A DNA stretch of 64,000 nucleotides from Acidobacteriota bacterium (GTDB taxonomy: Bacteria > Acidobacteriota > Thermoanaerobaculia > Gp7-AA8), in the NCBI GenBank assembly GCA_003223645.1, contig QHVT01000011.1:124001-188000 (forward strand), written 5' to 3'. Within the stretch, counting starts at the first letter, position 1. Each line of letters starts with the position of its first letter. The notes beneath the pieces were generated by a model. The model was given only the letters and a program-made list of their open reading frames with translations, was not told the DNA's origin and searched no databases. The position numbers were made by a program, and so were the translations under genes. Positions 1-7,376 of this stretch are shown piece after piece.

Positions 1-79
1 TGCCGAACAGCAGGAACTGATTCGCGGCCGTGGACGCGTAAAGAGAGATGAGCTTTTCAGCCCAGTTGGGGAGGCTCAT
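1..79 (-). CDS. N-terminus of an AAA+ ATPase-like protein (partial)
   Basis: A leftward reading frame begins with ATG at 79 and runs off the window, giving 26 residues that start MSLPNWAEKLISLYASTA and continue into a hydrophobic strand (NQFLLFG). This resembles the opening of AAA-family ATPases that sit next to PspA-like genes, but with only 26 residues the family is an inference. It lies downstream of the membrane coiled-coil gene and the PspA-like gene on the same strand, which suggests a three-gene membrane-stress operon. A GGCTCATA-type repeat separates it from the upstream gene and starts just before its start codon. Confidence 0.45.
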   Translation of the reverse strand, partial: MSLPNWAEKLISLYASTAANQFLLFG

Positions 80-241
80 GGGTGCAGGCTCACAGGCTCA
101 CAGGCTCATAGACTCATAGGCTCATAGGCGCACAGGCTCATAGGCGCACAGGCTCATAGGCGCACAGGCTCATAGGCTCACAGATCATATTGTGGTCGGT
201 GGCTCCTCTGGGCCCATGAGCCTCTGAGCCTCTGCGCCTGT
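69..241. repeat. Palindrome whose arms are tandem GGCTCATAGGC words
   Basis: Positions 69-184 contain about a dozen copies of the word GGCTCATAG/GGCTCACAG, some expanded to GGCTCATAGGCGCACA. Positions 203-241 carry the complementary words (CCCATGAGCCTCTGAGCC), so the two sides can pair. The right arm lies inside the 3' end of the 266-aa gene and encodes its last residues. The same family occurs at 7252-7372 and 20500-20584. Confidence 0.8.
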
Positions 242-985
242 CCCTGCTCCTTCCTCGATGTTCAACAAGCGCGACGTCAATTCGACGCCGATGGAAATTG
301 CAGCGGGGCGTCCGCGCAGCGTCGCCTCTTCCAGCGCGAGATCGAACTGCGTCTCGATGCGTGCGAGATCGGCTTCGATCTCGTCGAGCGACGTCGCGCG
401 ATCGTCGATGTTGTCGAGCCGTCCGCGCAGCAGATCGAGCGTCGCTTGCTTCGAGTCACGCGCCGCCGCGGAGAGTTGCGGCGCGGCGATCTCGCGCTGG
501 AGCGCGTCGATCTGTTTTTGCAGCTCGCGCTCGTCGGCGCTCGGCGCGATGATGAGATTGCGCTGCGCGACGAGGAGTCGCAGAAAGAGAAACGTCAGCT
601 TCTGCAGCGCCTCGCGATTGCTGTCGACGAAGAGATCCTCGTCCGGCGCGGTCTCGCGATACAGCGTCTCCAGTCGCTCGCGCTTGTCTTCGATCTTCTT
701 GTAGCGCTGCCGCGCCGCGCCGCCGACGTTCGACAGCAACCGGTCGCGCGATTCTTCCGTGTCGTCGCGCAACTGACTCACGCGCTGCTCGTCGATCCAC
801 TTCTGAAATCCGGGATTCGACGCCATCGTGAGGAGATAAAGGAACTCCCCCGCGGCAGTCACTCCCCAGATCGCGGGATCGAACCATCCCGCGACGAGGC
901 CCGCGACTACCGCGAGCGCGTTCCACGGAACGCGGAGCAGCGGAACGTCCGGTCTCGCGAAGAAGGCGTGCCAGAGATAGCGCAT
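185..985 (-). CDS. Membrane-anchored coiled-coil protein of unknown function
   Basis: The product is 266 aa. Residues about 17-55 hold two hydrophobic segments (ALAVVAGLVAGW and GVTAAGEFLYLLTMA), followed by a charged, largely helical region to about residue 240, so it is probably an inner-membrane anchor with a cytoplasmic coiled coil. No enzymatic motif is visible and I do not recognise a named family. It lies between a PspA-like gene and the start of an AAA-ATPase-like gene on the same strand, so a role in envelope maintenance is a reasonable inference. Its last residues (AEAQRLMGPEEP) are encoded by one arm of a GGCTCATA palindrome, so the native C-terminus was probably rewritten by the repeat. 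Confidence 0.75.
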   Translation of the reverse strand: MRYLWHAFFARPDVPLLRVPWNALAVVAGLVAGWFDPAIWGVTAAGEFLYLLTMASNPGFQKWIDEQRVSQLRDDTEESRDRLLSNVGGAARQRYKKIEDKRERLETLYRETAPDEDLFVDSNREALQKLTFLFLRLLVAQRNLIIAPSADERELQKQIDALQREIAAPQLSAAARDSKQATLDLLRGRLDNIDDRATSLDEIEADLARIETQFDLALEEATLRGRPAAISIGVELTSRLLNIEEGAGTGAEAQRLMGPEEPPTTI

Positions 986-999
986 GTCAGGCTACGCCC

Positions 1000-1160
1000 G
1001 ATGGCGGCTGCGCTGATGGCGGATGGCGGATGGCAGCTGCGCTGATGGCGGATGGCAGATGGCAGATGGCAGAGGTGATGAAGTGCTCATATTGATCTTT
1101 CCACTTTTGCCATCTGCCATCTGCCATCCGCCATCCGCCATCAGCGCAGCCGCCATCGGG
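1000..1160. repeat. Palindrome whose arms are tandem GATGGCGGATGGCAG words
   Basis: The left arm (about 1000-1073) repeats GATGGCGGATGGCAGATGGCAG. The right arm (about 1106-1160) repeats the complement (GCCATCTGCCATCCGCCATC) and ends with GCGCAGCCGCCATCGGGCG, which mirrors the left edge. About 30 nt of unrelated sequence forms the loop. It fills the junction between the PspA-like gene and the membrane coiled-coil gene. A shorter member is at 28033-28113. Confidence 0.8.
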
Positions 1161-1168
1161 CGAAGCCC

Positions 1169-1915
1169 TCACTCCGTCGCCGGCCCCATCGACTTCACCG
1201 GCTCGGCTGCCGGCGCGCTTACGTCCGCGGACGGTTCGATCGCGATTCCTTCTTTTGCCGCAAAGTCGGCGAGCGCCTGTTCGGCGAGCGCCTTCTGTTC
1301 TTCTTCCTTCTCCACGATCTCGGAGGTGTTCATCGAGTCGCGCGCGACGCGCGCGCGTCCGGCCGCTTTCTCGCGCTCTTCCTCGACCATCTTGTGCAGG
1401 CGGTCGAGTGTGTCGCCCGAGCCGCCGATCGAGGTGATCATTCCCGATGCCATCTCCGTCAGCTCGGCCGTCGCCTTCTTGATCTTCAGATCATCGAGGC
1501 TCGACTTCAGCTCCTGAATCTTCGCCTGCGCCGCCTTCACCGACACGTCGCGCGCTTTGATCAATTCTTTGTAGGTCGTCTCCGCCTGCTGCAGCTGCGT
1601 GCGGTTCTCCGTCAGCTCGCGCTGGCTGCTCTGCAAACGCAGCGCGTAGTTGCCCGCGGCTTCGCGATTTCCTGCGCGCAGGTTCGCGGCCGTCTTCGCG
1701 CGCAGTTCGCGCTCTTCCGTCTCCAGCCTGCGGATCTGCGTCATGAGGCGCTCGCAGAGTCCGGCGTGCGCGGCGAGTCCCTCGTTGTAATTCCCGATCT
1801 GCTTGCGGAGGTGTTCCTTCTCCACCTCGAGCAGCGCCTCGGGGTTCTGGCGCTCGAGTCCGGAAATGAAAAGCCCGAAGAAACCGCGGATCAGGTTGCC
1901 GAGTCGTTTGAACAT
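1169..1915 (-). CDS. PspA/IM30 (Vipp1)-like membrane-stress protein
   Basis: The product is 248 aa, close to the usual 220-260 aa of PspA/IM30 proteins. It opens with an amphipathic helix (MFKRLGNLIRGFFGLFISGL), as expected for a peripheral membrane binder, then has a long coiled coil (about 25-190) rich in E, K, Q and A with the layout of the ESCRT-III-like fold. The C-terminal tail is acidic and Ala/Pro-rich. The start is well supported: AAGGAG lies 6 nt upstream of ATG 1915. Family members polymerise on the inner membrane to counter stress. The downstream membrane coiled-coil gene and the partial AAA-ATPase-like gene look like operon partners, by analogy with the PspA-PspF AAA partnership (inference). 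Confidence 0.8.
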   Translation of the reverse strand: MFKRLGNLIRGFFGLFISGLERQNPEALLEVEKEHLRKQIGNYNEGLAAHAGLCERLMTQIRRLETEERELRAKTAANLRAGNREAAGNYALRLQSSQRELTENRTQLQQAETTYKELIKARDVSVKAAQAKIQELKSSLDDLKIKKATAELTEMASGMITSIGGSGDTLDRLHKMVEEEREKAAGRARVARDSMNTSEIVEKEEEQKALAEQALADFAAKEGIAIEPSADVSAPAAEPVKSMGPATE

Positions 1916-1968
1916 GAGCGCTCCTTGCGGACGAGAGTTTATACGTAGACTTGCAGGATGGAGTTCCG

Positions 1969-2877
1969 ATGAACGCAGCCCTGATCGCCGCCGTCTGGAT
2001 TTCCTTCGCGCCCGTGCTGACGCCGCGGCAGGAGGTCGCCGTGACGACCGCGCTCGGCAAGCTCTATCTCATTGGAGGTTTGCAGGGACGGACCGTGCTC
2101 GCGTCGGTCGAAGAGTACGACCCGCTTACGAATCGCTGGCGCTTCATCGCGCCGCTTCCTGCGCCGCGTCACCACGCCGCGGCCGCGGCGATCGGAAACT
2201 CGATCTACGTCATCGGCGGCTTCGCGACGATCCTGTTCGATGAAGTGAGGACAGTCTATCGATACGACATCGCCGACGATCGATGGACGCAAGTCGCCGA
2301 CCTGCCGGCTGCGCGCGGCGCACTGGCCGCGGTTGCGATCAATGGAAAGATCTACACCGTCGGCGGCGTCCCTGGCGGACAAGCGCTCACCGTCTACGAT
2401 CCCGCGACCAACAGCTGGCGCACGCTTCCCGACATGCCGACGCCGCGCGAACACCTCGCCGCCGCAACTGCTAATGGCATCCTCTTCGTCGCCGGCGGAC
2501 GCATGAGCGAAAACACGAACGCGTTCGAATGCTACGAGCCCGACCTCGATCGCTGGACCGTACTCCCGCCGATGCCAACCGCGCGCGGCGGCATCGCCGC
2601 GGCAACGCTGAAAAACCGCATCTACGTCTTCGGCGGCGAAGGCAACCCCGCCATCCCGGCCGGCGTCTTCGCAGAAACAGAATCCTTCGACCTCGCCACG
2701 TTCACCTGGCGCACCGAAGAGCCCATGCCCCACCCGAGACACGGCCTCGGAGCGGCAGCGATCGGCAACTTCATCTTCGTTCCAGCGGGTGCCTTGGTGC
2801 AGGGGTTTGGGACATCGAACGTGAATGACGCCATTACCGAGGAGTTGACTCCGCGGAGAAGGTCGGTGCGGCATTAA
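1969..2877 (+). CDS. Secreted Kelch-repeat beta-propeller protein
   Basis: The product is 302 aa. ATG 1969 is preferred over an in-frame start 18 nt upstream because GGAG lies 6 nt before it. A hydrophobic N-terminus (MNAALIAAVWISFAPV) may be a signal peptide. At least five Kelch units of about 48 residues follow, each with the hallmark double glycine (LYLIGG, IYVIGG, IYTVGG, LFVAGG, IYVFGG), a YDP-type turn and an NRW/DRW/NSW tryptophan, predicting a beta-propeller. No catalytic residues can be assigned; a binding role is likely. The C-terminus ends RRRSVRH, similar to the ends of two subtilases at 53.9-57.2 kb. The stop overlaps the stop of the convergent toxin remnant. Confidence 0.85.
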   Translation: MNAALIAAVWISFAPVLTPRQEVAVTTALGKLYLIGGLQGRTVLASVEEYDPLTNRWRFIAPLPAPRHHAAAAAIGNSIYVIGGFATILFDEVRTVYRYDIADDRWTQVADLPAARGALAAVAINGKIYTVGGVPGGQALTVYDPATNSWRTLPDMPTPREHLAAATANGILFVAGGRMSENTNAFECYEPDLDRWTVLPPMPTARGGIAAATLKNRIYVFGGEGNPAIPAGVFAETESFDLATFTWRTEEPMPHPRHGLGAAAIGNFIFVPAGALVQGFGTSNVNDAITEELTPRRRSVRH

Positions 2878-3171
2878 CGGAGTCGTTTTCGCCAGTAGCC
2901 GGGGCGCCGCTTCTCGTGGGCAACTGCGACGATTCTTATGACGTTGTCGTCAAGAAAGTACACGAGCGAGTACGGATAAGTGGGAAAAACGTAACGCCGT
3001 GTTCCCGCAAGATAGCTGGGCCATTGAGCGGGTGCCTCAATGACCTTCTCGATGGCATGATCGACTTCGCGTTAAGAATCCCGCTTCGGCCGATTCGCTC
3101 CGCTTGCGGTACCACGCACGATCTCTTTCGACTTCGGTAACGGCTTCCTCGAAGAACTCGATCTGCATCAT
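2874..3171 (-). pseudogene. ParE/RelE-type toxin, frameshifted
   Basis: ATG 3171 overlaps the antitoxin stop (ATGA), the usual translational coupling of such modules. The first frame gives MMQIEFFEEAVTEVERDRAW and continues for about 10 codons. Near 3085 one extra base breaks it. The +1 frame then reads on as HAIEKVIEAPAQWPSYLAG, a YVFPTYPYSLVYF strand and a VAVAHEKRRPGYW ending typical of ParE/RelE folds, stopping at 2874. The span of 298 nt is 3n+1, as expected for a single insertion in a toxin of about 98 residues. As read, no active toxin is made. Sequencing error cannot be excluded. Confidence 0.7.
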
Positions 3172-3407
3172 CTGCCCGGGCGATGCAAGTGTGCCCGGAC
3201 TTCAGACCATGGGATTGTCTTCACTGTACCGGCGCGATACTCCGCCATTCGACGCTCGATTTCCGCCGCCCAAGCTTCCTCGACTCCCTCGTCGGCCGGT
3301 TCCTCGATGCTTTCGAGCAACATTCCAGCGAGCTCCGCTCGGTCTTCAACCGGCAATCGTGCTGCCTCCTCGTAGAGTTGCTCCAAGGCTCGTGTCATAA
3401 CCCCCAT
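3168..3407 (-). CDS. Addiction-module antitoxin (RelB-like / unstable-antitoxin family)
   Basis: The product is a small acidic protein of 79 aa (76 aa if ATG 3398 is used). Its helical N-terminus (MTRALEQLYEEAARLPVEDR) and AELAGMLLESIEE core fit the short addiction-module family that pairs with ParE/RelE toxins, as does the C-terminal IPWSEVRAHL segment, which would wrap the toxin. It precedes the toxin remnant on the same strand with a 4-nt overlap. In intact modules the pair autorepresses its promoter. Here the toxin frame is broken, so the antitoxin may persist as an orphan. Family assignment is confident; target specificity is not. Confidence 0.8.
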   Translation of the reverse strand: MGVMTRALEQLYEEAARLPVEDRAELAGMLLESIEEPADEGVEEAWAAEIERRMAEYRAGTVKTIPWSEVRAHLHRPGR

Positions 3408-3567
3408 TCTAAGGAATTGCGGGCCTTGCCGGCAGACTGAAAAGCTATACCGGCGAAGAGAAAAGCTATGCCCGCGAAGTGAATTTCTCAGGATGTAAAA
3501 GCGAGCGAAACGAACTGATTCTGAAGTAGATGTGTCTCGTTAGAGGGGCGAAGGCCCTGGAATGCCC

Positions 3568-3596
3568 TTGACATGTGCGAAATCCCTCCCTAAACT
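3568..3596 (+). promoter_or_regulatory. Sigma-70-type promoter of the TonB-receptor gene
   Basis: A consensus -35 box TTGACA (3568-3573) is followed by a 17-nt spacer and TAAACT (3591-3596). Transcription would start near 3603, about 45 nt before ATG 3649. Confidence 0.7.
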
Positions 3597-3613
3597 CCGC
3601 CACATTCAACAAA

Positions 3614-3625
3614 CCGACCGGTCGG
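3614..3625. promoter_or_regulatory. Operator-like 12-bp palindrome (CCGACCGGTCGG)
   Basis: This perfect dyad CCGACCGGTCGG lies about 10 nt downstream of the predicted transcription start of the receptor gene, a position suited to repression. Its shape resembles TetR/AcrR operators, and a TetR gene sits at 10775-11389 in the same block of genes. The link is inference; no second copy was noticed upstream of that regulator. Confidence 0.35.
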
Positions 3626-3648
3626 CCGGTAAAACCGGAGGGAATCTG

Positions 3649-6417
3649 ATGATACGTCGCCTGCTCGCCTTGCTTCTCCTTACTTTTAGTGCCGCGGCCG
3701 CTTTCGCCCAGATCGACAAGGGGTCGATCGAGGCGGTGGCTCTCGATCAAAGCAAGTCCCCCCTTCCCGGCGTGACCGTCACGGTCGCGCGGCCGGAGAC
3801 GGGCTTTCAGACCGTCGTCGTAACGGATTCGTCCGGCACCGCGAGTTTCCCGACGTTGCAACCGGGCAATTACGAGGTCTCGTTCGCGCTCGAGGGTTTT
3901 GCGCCGGTGTCCGCGCAGAAGTTCGTGCTTCGCGTCGGTCAGGTGGCGAAAGTCGCGGTGACGATGCAGGCGGCGGCGAGTGAGACGATCACGGTCAGTG
4001 CGGACGCGCCGATCGTCGACGTGCACAAGACGGACTCGTCGACGAACATCGTTCCGGAGCAGATCGACGCACTGCCGGTCGCGGATCGCGATTTCCAGAA
4101 GCTCGCGTTCATCGCGCCGGGCGTGCAGCGCGAGCGCGGCGGTTTCCGCTTCATCAACGGCGGTCCGGTCGTCGGCGCCGGCGGCAACGCATCGCAGACG
4201 ACGATCTTCGTGAACGGCGTCGATCTCACCGATCAGGTCAACGGACTCGCGCGCGCGCGATTCAGCCAGGACGCGGTCCGCGAGTTTCGCGTGATCACGA
4301 ATCGCTTCGACCCGGAGATCGGCGGATCCGCGGGCGGCGCGCTGTCGATCGTCACCAAGACCGGCACGAACGACATGCACGGCAACGTGTTCGGATTCTT
4401 CCGCGACGCGTCCCTGCGCTCCGAGCGCGCGCTCGAGCTGAAAAAGTACGACGACTACAGCCGCCGGCAGTACGGCTTCACTCTCGGCGGTCCGGTCTCG
4501 CGCGACAAGCTGTTCTACTTCGCATCGCTCGAGCGCATCAGCGAGAACAACGTCACGTACTTCCGTCCGGCCGGGACGACGTTCGCGGGGCGCGCGGCCG
4601 ACGTGAAGCTGCCGACCGATGAGACGCTGCTGTTCGGCAGCACCGACACGAATTTCAATTCGCAGATGACCGGCGGCATCAAAGTCGTTTATCAGAAATT
4701 CAAACAGGAGAACTTCCGCGTCGGCAGCAACGCCGGCGACGTCACTGCCGATCCATCGTACGGCCAGACGCTCGATCGCAAGAACTGGAACGGCACCGCC
4801 GAATACAACTGGGCGGTGTCTCCCGCTTCGTCGAACGAGGCGCGGTTCCAGTACGGCAAGCGCCGCTTCTCCGAGCCGACGAATTCCGACGCGGTCGCCG
4901 AGTGGTACTCGAGCGGCAACACGCTGAAGACCGGCGGCAACATCCTCGGCGATCTTCTCGGCGACGGCTCGACGTGGGAGCTGCGCGACACGTTCCACCA
5001 CCACATCGCGGCCGGCCGCGGCTCGCACGACCTGAAAGCCGGCGCATCGCTGCAGCATGTGAAAGAGCGCTTCCGCCTCGACACGTACGAGCACGGCCTC
5101 TTCATCTACATCACCGACACGAAGGCGCTGCCGCTCGCGTACGCCTACGGCGTCGGCTCGTCCGACGTCGACAGCGACACCGACATCTACGGCGCGTTCC
5201 TCGAAGACGCATGGCGGCCGACCGCGCAGCTCACGCTGAACCTCGGCCTGCGCTACGACGTCGACACGAACGGCAACAACGAAGGCTTTACGCATCCGCT
5301 GATCCCGACGCCGCGCGATCGCGACACGAACAACTATCAGCCGCGAGTCGGATTCAGCTACGACCTGCGCGGCGACGGCACGAACATCCTGCGCGGCGGC
5401 GCCGGGAAATTCATTGGCCGCTATCTCCTCGTTCCCGCGCTCACCGAGCTGCAGCAGAACGGCGTCACCGGCCGCGTCACGTACACGCGCATCAACGGCG
5501 CGCTCCTCGGCTTCCCCACGCTCGCGCTCGATCCGAACAATCCGACGACGACCGGCATCCAGTCGAAGCCGGCGATCGCGCTGCTGGCGCCCGACTATCA
5601 CCAGCCCGAGGCGACGCAGGCGTCGGTCGGATACACGATGAAACTCGGCGCGTCGCGCATGTACTTCGACACCGAGGCGGTCTACGTGAAGGGCTCGGAC
5701 GAGATCGTGATCCGCGACGTGAACTGGAACGGCAACGCCGTCCGCACGCGTCCGTACACCGCGTACGACCAGGTCAACATGTACACGAACGACGGGCATT
5801 CGCAGTATCGCGCGCTCGTCCTCAGCCTCAACGGCAACATCCGCCGGAACGACCTCCTCACCGCGTCCGTCACGGTCGCGAGCAAGAAAAACATCTCCGA
5901 CGACTTCAGCCCCGACTTCCCGACCGGCTATCCGAATGATCCGCACAACATCGAGGCGGAGTACGGACGCGCGCGCGGTGACGAGCGGCTCCGCGTCGTC
6001 CTGAGCGGCGTGTTCCATCTGCCGTGGGGACTCGTGGCCGCGCCGATCTTCGAATACGGTTCCGGCCAGCCGTGGACGCACCGCCTCGGATACGACTTCA
6101 ACGGCGACGGCAAGAACTCCGATCGTCCGTCCGGCATCGGGCGCAACACCGAAGACGGACCTCCGTTCCGCCAGCTCTCTCTTCGTGTAACGAAGGGCTT
6201 CGACTTCGGCATGGGCAAAGTCGAGGCGATCGCCGAGGTGTTCAACCTGACGAACCTGACCAACTACGACGTGCAGTCGATCACCGCGGGCGAGTTCCTC
6301 AGCGGACCGACGGCCGCGAACCCCGCGCTGGCGGCGGTGAAGAACCCGAACTTCGGAAAATTCAATTCGGCCTTTCCGGCGCGCGAGTTCCAGTTGGGCG
6401 TGCGGTGGGTGTTCTGA
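3649..6417 (+). CDS. TonB-dependent outer-membrane receptor with N-terminal CarboxypepD_reg domain
   Basis: The product is 922 aa. ATG 3649 has GGAGGG 6 nt upstream and a signal peptide with a cleavage-like end (MIRRLLALLLLTFSAAAAFAQ). Residues about 25-115 form the CarboxypepD_reg Ig-like domain (SPLPGVTVTVARPETG). Residues about 120-250 form the plug, with the DAVREFRVITNRFDPEIGG motif common in acidobacterial receptors. The rest is a 22-strand-type barrel with NLGLRYDV, QPRVGFSYDL and a terminal aromatic FQLGVRWVF. It would import an unknown substrate across the outer membrane using TonB energy. It has its own promoter and a possible operator, and precedes a fatty-acyl gene block, so uptake of a lipid-related substrate is a guess. 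Confidence 0.9.
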   Translation: MIRRLLALLLLTFSAAAAFAQIDKGSIEAVALDQSKSPLPGVTVTVARPETGFQTVVVTDSSGTASFPTLQPGNYEVSFALEGFAPVSAQKFVLRVGQVAKVAVTMQAAASETITVSADAPIVDVHKTDSSTNIVPEQIDALPVADRDFQKLAFIAPGVQRERGGFRFINGGPVVGAGGNASQTTIFVNGVDLTDQVNGLARARFSQDAVREFRVITNRFDPEIGGSAGGALSIVTKTGTNDMHGNVFGFFRDASLRSERALELKKYDDYSRRQYGFTLGGPVSRDKLFYFASLERISENNVTYFRPAGTTFAGRAADVKLPTDETLLFGSTDTNFNSQMTGGIKVVYQKFKQENFRVGSNAGDVTADPSYGQTLDRKNWNGTAEYNWAVSPASSNEARFQYGKRRFSEPTNSDAVAEWYSSGNTLKTGGNILGDLLGDGSTWELRDTFHHHIAAGRGSHDLKAGASLQHVKERFRLDTYEHGLFIYITDTKALPLAYAYGVGSSDVDSDTDIYGAFLEDAWRPTAQLTLNLGLRYDVDTNGNNEGFTHPLIPTPRDRDTNNYQPRVGFSYDLRGDGTNILRGGAGKFIGRYLLVPALTELQQNGVTGRVTYTRINGALLGFPTLALDPNNPTTTGIQSKPAIALLAPDYHQPEATQASVGYTMKLGASRMYFDTEAVYVKGSDEIVIRDVNWNGNAVRTRPYTAYDQVNMYTNDGHSQYRALVLSLNGNIRRNDLLTASVTVASKKNISDDFSPDFPTGYPNDPHNIEAEYGRARGDERLRVVLSGVFHLPWGLVAAPIFEYGSGQPWTHRLGYDFNGDGKNSDRPSGIGRNTEDGPPFRQLSLRVTKGFDFGMGKVEAIAEVFNLTNLTNYDVQSITAGEFLSGPTAANPALAAVKNPNFGKFNSAFPAREFQLGVRWVF

Positions 6418-6419
6418 TC

Positions 6420-6525
6420 GTCATCCCGAGCGTGAGCGAGGGATCTGGGGCTCGGGTGGCGGTACGACGCACGTGCTTCGATGCCCCGCCCACCCAGGTT
6501 CCTCGCTGAACGCTCGGAATGACAG
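6420..6525. repeat. GTCATCCCGAGC/GCTCGGAATGAC palindromic element
   Basis: The left arm GTCATCCCGAGCGTGAGCGA is mirrored by the right arm TCGCTGAACGCTCGGAATGAC around a G/C-rich centre. It fills the gap between the receptor gene and the SDR gene. Relatives are at 8489-8581 (inside a gene), 15122-15215, 31515-31613 and 51026-51091. The family resembles REP-like palindromes seen in many environmental genomes. Confidence 0.8.
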
Positions 6526-6532
6526 GTGCACG

Positions 6533-7249
6533 ATGGACCTGAACCTCAAAGACAAGATCGTCGTCGTCACCGGAGGCGCGGCCGGAATCGGCCGCGCCAC
6601 GGTGGCGGCCTTCGAAGCCGAAGGCGCGAGGGTGATCGTGTGGGACATGCCGGACGTCGACGTTACCGACGTTAACGCTGTTAACGCAGCTGCCAACGAC
6701 GTCGCCGCGCAGTATGGACGCATCGACGTGCTCGTCAACAACGCCGGCATCGTGCGCGACGCGCAGCTGGTGAAGTGGAAAGACGGCGAGGTCGTGTCGA
6801 CGATGAGCGACGACGTGTTCGACGCGGTCATCAACGTCAACCTCAAAGGCGTCTTCAACTGCACGCGCGCCGTCGCGCCGCACATGATCAAAGGCGGCGG
6901 GGGAGTGATTCTCAACGCGTCGTCGATCGTCGGCCTGTACGGAAACTTCGGACAGACGAATTACGCGGCGACGAAAGCGGGCGTGATCAGTTTCACGAAG
7001 ACGTGGGCGCGCGAGCTCGGCCGGTTCAACATCCGCGTCAACTGCGTCGCGCCGGGATTCATCGCCACCGACATGGTGAAGTCGATGCCGCAGAGCATCC
7101 TCGACTCGATGGCCGGCAAGACGCCGATCGGAAAACTCGGCGAGCCGAAAGACATTGCCAACGCATACGTGTTTCTCGCCAGCGATGCCGCGAAGTTCGT
7201 GCACGGCACGGTGCTGAGCGTCGATGGCGGACTGGTGATGGGAACGTGA
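6533..7249 (+). CDS. Short-chain dehydrogenase/reductase, FabG-like 3-oxoacyl reductase
   Basis: The product is 238 aa, typical of classical SDRs. It has the cofactor motif TGGAAGIG (about 14-21), the NNAG motif (about 71), the catalytic Ser in ILNASSIVG, and Tyr-Lys in TNYAATKAG (YxxxK), plus the substrate-loop sequence VAPGFIATDM and the C-terminal DGGLVMG. It should reduce a 3-oxoacyl thioester or a related keto group with NAD(P)H in the cytoplasm. It stands first in a same-strand block with a ketoacyl-synthase-III-like enzyme, an alpha/beta hydrolase and an acyl-CoA ligase. A repeat separates it from the next gene. Acyl carrier (ACP or CoA) and chain length cannot be told from sequence. 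Confidence 0.85.
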   Translation: MDLNLKDKIVVVTGGAAGIGRATVAAFEAEGARVIVWDMPDVDVTDVNAVNAAANDVAAQYGRIDVLVNNAGIVRDAQLVKWKDGEVVSTMSDDVFDAVINVNLKGVFNCTRAVAPHMIKGGGGVILNASSIVGLYGNFGQTNYAATKAGVISFTKTWARELGRFNIRVNCVAPGFIATDMVKSMPQSILDSMAGKTPIGKLGEPKDIANAYVFLASDAAKFVHGTVLSVDGGLVMGT

Positions 7250-7251
7250 GA

Positions 7252-7372
7252 AGGCTCATGGGCACATGGGCTCAGAGGCTCATAGACGAGCTCCTGTGCG
7301 CCCATGAGCCCATGAGCCCATGAGCCACGAGCCCATGAGCCATGAGCCATGAGCCTATGAGCCTATGAGCCT
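7252..7372. repeat. GGCTCATG/CATGAGCC word palindrome
   Basis: The left arm (7252-7290) carries GGCTCATGGGCACATGGGCTC words. The right arm (7296-7372) carries about nine CCCATGAGC/CCTATGAGC words. It occupies the whole junction between the SDR and the ketoacyl-synthase gene and runs up to the start codon of the latter, where the ATGAGC words create extra possible start codons. Confidence 0.8.
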
Positions 7373-7376
7373 CGAT

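Noticed and set aside
69-184. CRISPR-like or VNTR array
   Set aside because: No unique spacers; words are 8-16 nt and mirrored by a complementary arm, so it is a palindrome of tandem words.
3466-6081. Long reverse ORF opposite the TonB receptor gene
   Set aside because: Arg/Val/Asp-rich shadow of a high-GC gene with no domain; the forward strand has signal peptide, promoter and receptor motifs.
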